The notes below the pieces were generated by a model. It had not been told where the DNA came from. It saw only the letters and a program-made list of their open reading frames with translations, and did no database searches. Positions 8,922 through 15,874 of a stretch of DNA of 19,843 bases are shown here, in pieces. A program made the translations under genes and the position numbers. Source of the stretch: CAYMEV01 sp964431655 [NCBI: uncultured bacterium] (lineage in GTDB: Bacteria; CAYMEV01); the NCBI GenBank assembly GCA_964431655.1, contig CAYSKJ010000042.1, positions 1 to 19,843 of the forward strand, given 5' to 3'. Every line of letters begins with the position of its first letter. The stretch's first letter is position 1.

Positions 8922-11363
8922 CTATTTATGGATTATAGGATCGGAGGTTCTAATCTCCTCATTGGAAAGAATTCTTGGTTTTGCAGCAGGCTCGATGGGA
9001 TCGCCCATCATCCACTGCAGTTTTGTTCTCCACTGCTCTGTAGTGCCGTAAGTAGATACCGCTTCGAGGATATAGAAGTAAGCTCCTTTTTGCTTTATTG
9101 TATCTGTCCAGTTGTAGGAATGCGGCTCGGAGCTTGTACCATATCCAGGAATCAGCTCATCGTTCAGCAGGACAGGGGTATAGGTAATAAACGGGCTAAT
9201 TTTCTTTGCTTTGAGCCTGTAGACATTCCAGCCCAGGTTATCAATCTCGGATTGGGTACCCCAGCGGATAAAAGCCTTGTTTCCGGCCCCGGTGGCAGTA
9301 AAATAGGTCAGTTGTACCGGCAGATTGAATTCTCTTGTAGCCTCATTATTTGTATAATCAATGTCAAAGGGAAGTATGTCTGTAAGTATTACAGTCAAGC
9401 GGTAGGCGACATAATCCAGGCCAGTGGTATCCCACATGCATATAACAGGTTCGGATGCCTTTCCGGGAAGGATCGGGCCGAAGGGTATGGTGTCTATAAG
9501 GGTCATATCACCGGGATTATCAGTAAGGGCATAATAGAATTCGGCATTACCGCTGTCGCAGGTTTGATCTCCTATATTCATGACAACCGCTGTTATCTCA
9601 ACAAGGTCGCCTGGCTGACCGGCAGGGGGATCAAAGGATATGTTTGCCGAAAAAATAGCCGGGTCCGGACCGCTCTGGAATGCACAGTTCTGTATCTTCT
9701 GAACATAATCATACCCGTAAAAACTCTGGGTGACTGAGAACCCTCCCACGGTATATACGGAATCGTTTATGGCGGCGGCATTGAATCGGAAAGTAGCTTC
9801 CGGCAGTACAGCCGGTACAGTATCCCATGTGTCCAGGGAAGGGTTATAGGAGAAAATAGTATCTGCTCCGGTAGAACCGTCATTGCCTCCGGCCACTAAA
9901 AATACCTGGCCGTTAAAGGTCCCTGCCGCACCCCATCTTCCGGCGGGCATGGGGGATACATTACCCCAGGTGCCTGCAGCCAGGTCATAAGCCCAGCATT
10001 CGGTTGAGAGAGTGTAGGAAGCTCCCAGTCCATGGTAGCCGCCCATGACAAAGATTCTGCCATTTGATGCAAAGGAGGTATGCCACCATGATCCGTTGGG
10101 CATGCTGGGAAGTGGAGTCCATGTATCGGTTGCTATATCGTATTCATAGAAGTTGTCTGTAACTGCAGAGCCATTATAGCCTCCGGTCATATATATCTTA
10201 TCCAGGTATGTCACCAGCTTGGCTCCGAAATTCTGAGCAAAGGGGGCAGTAATATCAGACCAGCTGTCAGAGGTGATATTGTAGATCTTCCAGGTAGAGC
10301 CTGTGGAGTTCTGGACAAGCACCTGGTCTCCGACATTTGCTGCAGATCCCGGATATTCAGCTATTGGGTCAGGCATTGGTGTGCCATAGGTCCATGTGTC
10401 GGTGGCAGGATCATATATTTCCACCGAGCTGACATTCCCGGCAGGAGAATGGTAGCCGCCGAAGGCGTATATCTGACCCGCATAGGAGACCACAGCTGCA
10501 TCCAGCCTGTTTTCATTTAAAGGCTCTACAAGGCTGGTACAGTAGTTGGTATAGGTTGTGGCATATATCCATGCTGTGCTGGTATAGGTTTCGGTAACCC
10601 CGTTTATCTGGTTCACAGCCTGTATCTCTATATCCGAAGTATAGGCATCAGCAGCTGAAGCCGGAGTGGTAACCACCGCTGAAAAAATTGCCTCATCTCC
10701 CGGGGGAATGTTTTCAACAGGATTGGGGGTGAATAATACAGTATAGCCGGCTTCGGCAAGATAACTGAGATCCACATCAAGCTCATAAGGGGTATTGTTC
10801 CATATGGAAAGCTCTTTTGTGAAGCTGTCTCCAGCGCATACTTCCCCATAGGATTCATAGGGATTTATATATATATTTTCCTCAAGCTGAAAAAGCTGGA
10901 CCGTTAGGAATAACTCATGAGGTTCGGAACCAAAGATATCACCGTATAAATCTACATCCACATCAACTATGCCCGATGCGGAAGCCGGTACCGTGACATT
11001 GACCGCATAGTAATGATCGGACTGGCTGTAATGCTCCCCGTAGCCGCCGTCATTATACCATCGGGCTACATTGGTCCCCGTACCTTCCATAAACCAGTCA
11101 TGAGCACCGTTGTTGTTCGGTCCGGCATAATGGGTAATACTGTTTATTGCCCAGTCTGCAGGAAAGGTTATGATTATTTCTGCAAGCCATTCAGCGTCGG
11201 TGGAGTTGTTCCAGACGAGGAAAGCAATATCCTGGTCAGCGCCAGAAATATAATAGTCCGGCTCGGGTACTGCGGTACTGCCTTCAATAGATAATGAACT
11301 TGCAATGGTCGGGAAAAGGGCAAGAGCCAAAAGTAATAACAACAATTTGACAGGCTTGTTCAT
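8922..11363 (-). CDS. Secreted kelch beta-propeller protein with CARDB and FN3-like C-terminus
   Basis: Exported protein of 813 residues with a signal peptide (about 1-23, KLLLLLLALALFPTIAS). The N-terminal ~250 residues are Ig-like beta-sandwich sequence. Six kelch-type blades follow at about residues 280-570. They show GG-Y/F pairs and D-TW endings such as DPATDTW, DIATDTW and DLAAGTW; the second blade is degenerate. Next are a CARDB-like domain (about 573-682) and an FN3-like block (683-786) about two thirds identical to the end of the neighbouring C25 protein. A 27-residue polar tail present only here closes it. The ATG has AGGAGG at 11369-11374, 5 bases away. Propellers of this kind usually bind proteins or glycans; no catalytic motif was recognised. 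Shared C-terminal modules with the peptidase suggest the same export or attachment route. Confidence 0.88.
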   Translation of the reverse strand: MNKPVKLLLLLLALALFPTIASSLSIEGSTAVPEPDYYISGADQDIAFLVWNNSTDAEWLAEIIITFPADWAINSITHYAGPNNNGAHDWFMEGTGTNVARWYNDGGYGEHYSQSDHYYAVNVTVPASASGIVDVDVDLYGDIFGSEPHELFLTVQLFQLEENIYINPYESYGEVCAGDSFTKELSIWNNTPYELDVDLSYLAEAGYTVLFTPNPVENIPPGDEAIFSAVVTTPASAADAYTSDIEIQAVNQINGVTETYTSTAWIYATTYTNYCTSLVEPLNENRLDAAVVSYAGQIYAFGGYHSPAGNVSSVEIYDPATDTWTYGTPMPDPIAEYPGSAANVGDQVLVQNSTGSTWKIYNITSDSWSDITAPFAQNFGAKLVTYLDKIYMTGGYNGSAVTDNFYEYDIATDTWTPLPSMPNGSWWHTSFASNGRIFVMGGYHGLGASYTLSTECWAYDLAAGTWGNVSPMPAGRWGAAGTFNGQVFLVAGGNDGSTGADTIFSYNPSLDTWDTVPAVLPEATFRFNAAAINDSVYTVGGFSVTQSFYGYDYVQKIQNCAFQSGPDPAIFSANISFDPPAGQPGDLVEITAVVMNIGDQTCDSGNAEFYYALTDNPGDMTLIDTIPFGPILPGKASEPVICMWDTTGLDYVAYRLTVILTDILPFDIDYTNNEATREFNLPVQLTYFTATGAGNKAFIRWGTQSEIDNLGWNVYRLKAKKISPFITYTPVLLNDELIPGYGTSSEPHSYNWTDTIKQKGAYFYILEAVSTYGTTEQWRTKLQWMMGDPIEPAAKPRILSNEEIRTSDPIIHK
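9006..9317 (-). repeat. C-terminal module shared with the C25 peptidase (kelch copy)
   Basis: Encodes residues 683-786. Aligned by eye with 3159-3470 (C25 residues 1774-1877), 68 of 104 residues match without gaps, including DNLGWN, KKISPF, LIPG-GTSS, STYG and TEQWRT. The preceding CARDB-like domains are also related but more weakly. The nucleotide sequences also share short exact runs, for example GTTCTCCACTGCTCTGT in both genes on the plus strand. Confidence 0.85.
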
Positions 11364-11515
11364 AATTGCCTCCTATATTTAATATAATTAAGTTTTTGCC
11401 TTAAATAATGCTGTCAATGCAAAATTTCAATACACTGCTCAAACAAATTATATTAATGATTTTCTTATGGTTTGTCAAAGAAAAATTAGAAATAATTTTT
11501 AAAATAAACTTTTTT

Positions 11516-11543
11516 CTTTGCACCAGGGTCATAAGAATATAAT
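11516..11543 (+). promoter_or_regulatory. Putative promoter of the PEBP lipoprotein gene
   Basis: A perfect TATAAT (11538-11543) has CTTTGC (11516-11521) 16 bases upstream as a weak -35. It lies 51 bases before the ATG in the AT-rich spacer between divergent genes (11364-11594). A TTGACA on the opposite strand (11412-11417) could serve the kelch gene, but I see no good -10 for it at 16-18 bases. Confidence 0.4.
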
Positions 11544-11594
11544 GGTATAAAGAAAAGGAAGGTATAAAATTATTAAAAATAAAGGCGGCACGAT

Positions 11595-12116
11595 ATGGCT
11601 AAGAGACTAATTATAGCTGTTTTCAGCATTATTCTGCCCTTGATTGCCTGTTCGCAGGATATTAATGTAGGGTCAAACTCCTTTGCCCGGGGACAGATGA
11701 TGCCGGGCAACTTTACCTGCGACGGGGAGAACAAATCCCCTTCTTTAAGCTGGGACGACAGCCTTTCCGGTATAATAAGCTATGCTGTCATAATGGAGGA
11801 TACTGATGCCCCCGTAGGATCCTGGGTGCACTGGATTGTATTTAATATCCCTGCAGGCCAGAAAGGACTTGCTGAGGGTGCCGGAAATACTGAAGGACTA
11901 TCATCAGGCATAAAGCACGGGCTTAATGACTGGGGAAGGCCGGGCTACGGAGGGCCCTGCCCGCCTGGCAAAAGCGAGCACAGGTATTATTTCAGAGTTT
12001 ACGCCCTGGACAGGATGCTTGAGCTTGAAAAGCCGGAAAAAAGTGATATAGAGAAGGCCATGCAGGGTCATATTATAGGAAAAGGAGAAATTATGGCGAG
12101 ATACAGGAGGCAATAA
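11595..12116 (+). CDS. PEBP/YbhB-YbcL (Raf-kinase-inhibitor-like) lipoprotein
   Basis: Member of the phosphatidylethanolamine-binding protein family, 173 residues, the usual size of bacterial YbhB/YbcL proteins plus a leader. Both family signatures are present: DTDAPVGSWVHWIVFNIP near residue 75, and NDWGRPGYGGPCPPGK followed by HRYYFRVYALD near residues 112-140. The N-terminus is a lipoprotein signal peptide with lipobox LIAC, so Cys19 would be lipidated. AAGGCGG (11582-11588) sits 6 bases before the ATG. It stands alone, divergent from the kelch gene and convergent with the ATP-grasp gene. The biochemical role of bacterial PEBPs is poorly defined; ligand binding at the conserved pocket is expected. 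Confidence 0.93.
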   Translation: MAKRLIIAVFSIILPLIACSQDINVGSNSFARGQMMPGNFTCDGENKSPSLSWDDSLSGIISYAVIMEDTDAPVGSWVHWIVFNIPAGQKGLAEGAGNTEGLSSGIKHGLNDWGRPGYGGPCPPGKSEHRYYFRVYALDRMLELEKPEKSDIEKAMQGHIIGKGEIMARYRRQ

Positions 12117-12132
12117 CAGTTCTACTGCCTCC
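12106..12132. terminator. Weak hairpin at the PEBP stop codon
   Basis: GGAGGCA (12106-12112) pairs with TGCCTCC (12126-12132) around a 13-base loop, overlapping the PEBP stop codon. On the plus strand it is followed by CCGTGTTTATAT, with no true T-tract on either side. It lies between two convergent genes 35 bases apart, so a modest bidirectional terminator is plausible but unproven. Confidence 0.35.
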
Positions 12133-12151
12133 CCGTGTTTATATAAGTGGT

Positions 12152-13522
12152 TTACCCGGCATAAAATACAGGAACCAGGCCTCCGCCCCTGTGGACATTT
12201 ATTATGTCTCCGCTTGAGGCTCTTAAAAAAGCACCCCCGAATACCCCGTCATAGGCCCAGAAATTTATGTTCACATTCTTTGTTTCGAACCCTCTGAGCT
12301 TATTGCCATCCATTATTGGGAAATCATCCACCGGAATGGGCACCAGTTCCTGGACAACATAGTTCTGTCCCTTTGTAAGAGCAAGGTTTAAGGTATCCTG
12401 CCATTCACTGTTGTCGCTGCTTTTCCCGATAACAACCCCTGCTCCGCCGTAACCGCTGTTTGGCTTCAGCACAAGGTTGTTTTTGTTTTCAGCAATAAAA
12501 TGCCTGAGTTGTATAGTTTTGCCCTTGTAATCGCTTTCCTGGTCTCTTACCAGACGGGTCCAGGGAATATATTTTTCAATGGCGTCTAATTCCTCTTCAT
12601 TGAAGAGATAGCGGAATCTCGGGTCTCCCATTATGGCAAGAACGGATTTCAATCCTCCCACCCTTGAAGAGAAAGGATTGATAAAACATATATTCTGGTC
12701 TCTGTAGGCTTCGAGTACTTTTTTTGTATCAGGGTAATAGGGCTCATTCAGAAATTCCTGTATTGCATCACGATATATAAGGTGAACAGCCCTGCCGTTT
12801 AATGTCAGCTGCTTACCGTCATAGTCAAAATGCCTGGGATCGGCATATACTGCATTGAACCCCTTTTCATTAAGAGTATTGATAATAATCTCGACATCCT
12901 TTAATATAGTTGAATCTGTGGCGCATACTATGGCAAAAAGAGGATTGTCAACGGGTTTAATGCCCTTTTTCTCACAGAACTGCCTGTATTTTTTCATCAG
13001 CATTTTTGAGTGAGTGTCCAGAAATTTATCAGCAGCCAGATTGTACTTTGACTGAACCTGTTTTATGGTTTTCAGGTTTGAAAAAATATCCACCATGGCA
13101 TCATGCCATCCCATTCCTGAAGGGCTGTCGCAATTAAATTCAAGGAACTTGATATCCTTTGAATCGGGCAGGAAAAAGGCATCAAGCCTGCTCACTATCT
13201 GCCTGTTAGGATATACAGGATCTATCTTGGCAAATTCCTCTACCTTGTCCCCGAGCTCAAGAAGGTGTTTGAATTTCGGGTCAGAGAAAAAGGAATTGGA
13301 CACCTTCTCAATGGCATGCATAATGCTCTCGGTAGCTGCCTTAAAAAGGGGCCTGTCTTTTCTGTCTACAAAATATGGCTTGAGAAAGGTGGGAAATGGC
13401 TTACCCTTCATGGCCATGCCGTATTTTACAGTTTCTTCGGTTATAAAGCCCAGCTGTTCCTCTGCATCCCCGGGATTCAGGGCAGATCTAAAATCCTCAT
13501 TTACCTTCTTAACAATATCCAT
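12152..13522 (-). CDS. Circularly permuted ATP-grasp family protein
   Basis: 456-residue cytoplasmic protein with no signal peptide. It resembles the circularly permuted ATP-grasp / glutathionylspermidine-synthase-like group, enzymes that typically form an amide bond using ATP. Visible motifs are FNCDSPSG (129-136), a substrate or Mg-ATP side loop, then the ATP-binding lysine and glycine-rich loop LKPNSGYGGAGVVIG (352-366, Lys353), VVQELVPIP, and a terminal N-x-HRGGG near residue 447. The ATG has AAGGAG (13530-13535) 7 bases upstream. The gene begins 45 bases downstream of tRNA-Thr on the same strand and may be cotranscribed with it. No amine- or peptide-metabolism partner is adjacent, so the substrate cannot be named. 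Confidence 0.8.
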   Translation of the reverse strand: MDIVKKVNEDFRSALNPGDAEEQLGFITEETVKYGMAMKGKPFPTFLKPYFVDRKDRPLFKAATESIMHAIEKVSNSFFSDPKFKHLLELGDKVEEFAKIDPVYPNRQIVSRLDAFFLPDSKDIKFLEFNCDSPSGMGWHDAMVDIFSNLKTIKQVQSKYNLAADKFLDTHSKMLMKKYRQFCEKKGIKPVDNPLFAIVCATDSTILKDVEIIINTLNEKGFNAVYADPRHFDYDGKQLTLNGRAVHLIYRDAIQEFLNEPYYPDTKKVLEAYRDQNICFINPFSSRVGGLKSVLAIMGDPRFRYLFNEEELDAIEKYIPWTRLVRDQESDYKGKTIQLRHFIAENKNNLVLKPNSGYGGAGVVIGKSSDNSEWQDTLNLALTKGQNYVVQELVPIPVDDFPIMDGNKLRGFETKNVNINFWAYDGVFGGAFLRASSGDIINVHRGGGLVPVFYAG

Positions 13523-13567
13523 GTTTTAACTCCTTTTGATTTTTTTATTATTATGCTAATAGAAAAA

Positions 13568-13640
13568 AGCTGACGAAGGGAATTGAACCCTTAACCTGCT
13601 GATTACAAATCAGCTGCTCTGCCGATTGAGCTACGTCAGC
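13568..13640 (-). tRNA. tRNA-Thr (anticodon TGT)
   Basis: 73-base cloverleaf on the minus strand. The acceptor stem GCTGACG/CGTCAGC is perfect. The D arm is GCTC/GAGC and the anticodon stem GCTGA/TCAGC, with loop TTTGTAA giving anticodon TGT (reads ACA). The T arm is AAGGG-TTCAATT-CCCTT. The discriminator base is T and CCA is not encoded. Five more T residues follow directly, so the acceptor stem plus T-tract resembles a terminator ahead of the ATP-grasp gene. Confidence 0.96.
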
Positions 13641-13716
13641 CTCGATGAGTGTATCAATTAGCATTTATTTCTTTTAATTGCAAGAAAAAAATATAGTATT
13701 ACAGGGGGTGTGGCTG

Positions 13717-14643
13717 ATGTCATCAATAATTGGAAAAAAAATTAGTAAAAGGGTGTTTTTTAAATTCCTTTTAAGGGATATTGACATTTATATTCACAGC
13801 GGGGAAATTACAGGCCTGCTTGGACCTAGCGGATCCGGAAAAAGTACTCTCTTAAAGGTACTTTCTCTGATTGATACTGAATTTTCAGGAGATTTAATTC
13901 ACAGCGGTTTTGACAGGCGTACAGATATAAGCAGAAGCATGGGTTATGTCAACCAGTCGGATATATTAAATCCAGGCCTGAGTGTAATTGATACCCTCTA
14001 TTATTCATATAGAATCAGAAACCATGTCAAACAGGGAAATGAACAGGTTATTAAGGAAATAAAGGATTTGATTAAAAGTTTCAATCTGGAGACCAGGATG
14101 CACGCCAGGCTTAAGAATCTAAGCGGGGGAGAGAGGAAAAGGGTCCATATTATAAATGAGCTCCTGTCAGCGCCCTCCTTTCTTTTTCTTGATGAACCTT
14201 TGTCGGGACTTGATCCGGCCAATGCAGACAGGATTATCAGGTTTCTCCAGAAATATGCGAAAAACGGCAATACCGTAGTAATGACTACTCATTCCATGGA
14301 CAGCATGGATTATCTGCACAAAGTATACTATCTTTCACGGGGAAGGCTTATTTTTTACGGTAAGACTGAAGAGATTGCCCAGCATTTCAGCTCAAACAGT
14401 ATATCAGAAAGCTATAAAAAGGTAATCAGGCAAAATCCTGAATTTCTTGTAAAACTGTTCCAGAAATCATCAGGCTATAAACAGCTGAACAGCCTTATAG
14501 ATGGTTTTGAGCCATATAAATTACAGCAGAATCCTATGAAGGTAATTCAGGGCTGTGATAAAGAAATACATAAAGGGAATAGCATTGATGAAGAATTCAG
14601 GAATATAATCGACAGGATAAGGGATAAAAAGGAAAATGAATGA
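13717..14643 (+). CDS. ABC transporter ATP-binding protein (ABCG/White-like)
   Basis: Cytoplasmic ATPase subunit that should power the permease encoded next. Walker A is GPSGSGKST (36-44), the signature LSGGERKRV (from 135), Walker B FLFLDEP with Asp159-Glu160, and the H-loop is in MTTHS. The 'GGERKRV' signature and the partner's form point to the ABCG/ABC-2 type of exporter. After the ATPase core an unusual basic/acidic tail of about 75 residues extends to residue 308. I chose ATG at 13717 because AGGGGG (13703-13708) lies 8 bases upstream. An in-frame TTG at 13678 would add 13 residues but has no ribosome site. The stop overlaps the permease start by 8 bases, so translation is probably coupled. 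Confidence 0.92.
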   Translation: MSSIIGKKISKRVFFKFLLRDIDIYIHSGEITGLLGPSGSGKSTLLKVLSLIDTEFSGDLIHSGFDRRTDISRSMGYVNQSDILNPGLSVIDTLYYSYRIRNHVKQGNEQVIKEIKDLIKSFNLETRMHARLKNLSGGERKRVHIINELLSAPSFLFLDEPLSGLDPANADRIIRFLQKYAKNGNTVVMTTHSMDSMDYLHKVYYLSRGRLIFYGKTEEIAQHFSSNSISESYKKVIRQNPEFLVKLFQKSSGYKQLNSLIDGFEPYKLQQNPMKVIQGCDKEIHKGNSIDEEFRNIIDRIRDKKENE

Positions 14644-15343
14644 TCTTTTCCGTACAGTATGCCAGCGATATTATATCAGCCTTCTCAGTGATTTTTTCAG
14701 GGTTATGTTTCTCATCCTGCAGTCCCTGGTCATAACAGTCCTTTTTATTGTTGTATTCAGGGACTCAGGAAACTCCGAAACCTTCAGGCTTTTGCTTGTT
14801 ATTACCTCCGTCTGGCTCGGCCTTATTAACAGCTGTCAGGAGATTGTAAAGGAAAAAGAAATGTTCAGGATGGAACGGCGGTTCGGAATAACTGCCCATT
14901 ATTTTGTCCTGAGCAAACTTATCATTCTATCTCTGGTGTCTTTCATACAGGTTTCTTTCATGCTTGTGGGGCTTTACCTGTTTACCCGGGTGGGTTTTTC
15001 ATTATTTGCTTATCTGCTGGTTTTATTTATATCCTCTGTATCATCCTCTGCCCTGGGGCTTCTCATATCATCGATATCCAGGGGACCGGCACAGGCCCTT
15101 GCAATAGCACCAATAATAACCATCCCCCAGATACTTTTCAATGATATACTTATTAAAAGTTCGCCTCTCGGCATGGTTGAATTTTTAAAAAGCCTCATGA
15201 TTAGCAACTGGGCTCTCCTGTTCATAGAAAATCTTGAAAATAGTCTTGATTTTAAGCTGATTTTATATATCATGATCATCATGACATACGCAGTGGTATA
15301 CTACCTTTTCAGCATACTTATTCTAAGGAAGGCCGGCAGATGA
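14636..15343 (+). CDS. ABC-2 type transporter permease
   Basis: 235-residue integral membrane protein with about six hydrophobic segments (roughly 20-40, 49-66, 88-115, 119-144, 151-170 and 208-230), the normal size of an ABC-2 permease half. Between segments 2 and 3 is a charged stretch, QEIVKEKEMFRMERRFGI. It matches the 'EIVKEREIFRRER' pattern of the coupling helix that docks on ABCG-type ATPases. It overlaps the ATPase gene by 8 bases and the next gene by 4 (ATGA). The substrate is not indicated by sequence or neighbours. Confidence 0.88.
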   Translation: MNDLFRTVCQRYYISLLSDFFRVMFLILQSLVITVLFIVVFRDSGNSETFRLLLVITSVWLGLINSCQEIVKEKEMFRMERRFGITAHYFVLSKLIILSLVSFIQVSFMLVGLYLFTRVGFSLFAYLLVLFISSVSSSALGLLISSISRGPAQALAIAPIITIPQILFNDILIKSSPLGMVEFLKSLMISNWALLFIENLENSLDFKLILYIMIIMTYAVVYYLFSILILRKAGR

Positions 15344-15831
15344 ATTGCTTTCATCCTATAGGCGGTTCTACCAGAATAATAAGCCTTATAACCATTGCTC
15401 TCATTTTGTTCATAGCAGTTCTGGTACTTTTTATTGTATTCTTTGATAAGGATGGTACAGCTGTTTACAGACTTGTAATATCAAGGGAGAAATCGTTGCT
15501 GGCCGAGAAATCAGTTTCATTTTTTGAAGATCTCCAGTTCAAGGATTTTCAAAAGTCTGCAAGCTACCACTCTCCCGAAGACCAGGAAAGTGTTGATATC
15601 CCAAAGCTGATTGCGAGAATATTCCTGGTAAAGCCTGAATTCATAGACATTATGAGATACAGGGTATTCAGTATACATGTGGATAGTGTTGAGAAAAGGG
15701 CCAGGGTTTTTCTGAAGGTCCAGTTCAGAGTACTGAACACAGACAAAGAGTATGAAAAAGATATTATTCTCTATTATTACAAGGATCAGAGGGATACATG
15801 GTTCATGAAACTGGAATCTTCCCTCAGGTAA
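15340..15831 (+). CDS. Membrane-anchored protein of unknown function (possibly NTF2-like)
   Basis: 163-residue protein with one hydrophobic helix (about 12-35, SLITIALILFIAVLVLFIVFF) and a soluble domain of about 125 residues. The soluble part mixes early helices with later strands ('RVFSIHVDSVEKRARVFLKVQFRVLN' region, then ILYYYKDQRDTWFMKLESS). This resembles NTF2/SnoaL-like alpha+beta barrels, but I cannot confirm it. Its ATG overlaps the permease stop (ATGA, 15340-15343), and AGGAAGG (15326-15332) lies 7 bases upstream, so it is translationally coupled to the transporter. Likely an accessory, substrate-handling or regulatory subunit facing the extracytoplasmic side (inference). No known name. 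Confidence 0.75.
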   Translation: MNCFHPIGGSTRIISLITIALILFIAVLVLFIVFFDKDGTAVYRLVISREKSLLAEKSVSFFEDLQFKDFQKSASYHSPEDQESVDIPKLIARIFLVKPEFIDIMRYRVFSIHVDSVEKRARVFLKVQFRVLNTDKEYEKDIILYYYKDQRDTWFMKLESSLR

Positions 15832-15842
15832 AACAGCTCTTC

Positions 15843-15874
15843 TCAGAACAGGTAATTCTTTTCAAGTGTTCTGA
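15843..15874 (+). terminator. Possible hairpin ending the ABC operon
   Basis: TCAGAACA (15843-15850) pairs with TGTTCTGA (15867-15874) across a 16-base loop and is followed on the plus strand by ATTTTCC. It starts 12 bases after the last operon gene but lies inside the 3' end of the convergent kinase gene. Long loop and short T-run make it weak. Confidence 0.3.

Noticed and set aside
8928-9737. 269-codon open frame on the plus strand
   Set aside because: Lies wholly antisense to the kelch gene, whose frame shows clear domains and a ribosome site. The plus frame has no recognisable domain or ribosome site.
11364-11594. Possible small RNA or riboswitch in the AT-rich divergent spacer
   Set aside because: No stable hairpin or conserved element seen. 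The spacer is explained by two divergent promoters.
13065-13529. 154-codon open frame on the plus strand
   Set aside because: Antisense shadow of the ATP-grasp gene, which carries conserved motifs in its own frame.
13568-13640. tRNA-Thr as an integration site of a mobile element
   Set aside because: No integrase, no repeated copy of the tRNA 3' end that I could find, and flanking genes look like ordinary chromosomal genes.
13678-13716. Earlier TTG start for the ABC ATPase
   Set aside because: No ribosome site before the TTG, and the added 13 residues lie before the normal N-terminus. ATG at 13717 has AGGGGG at good spacing.
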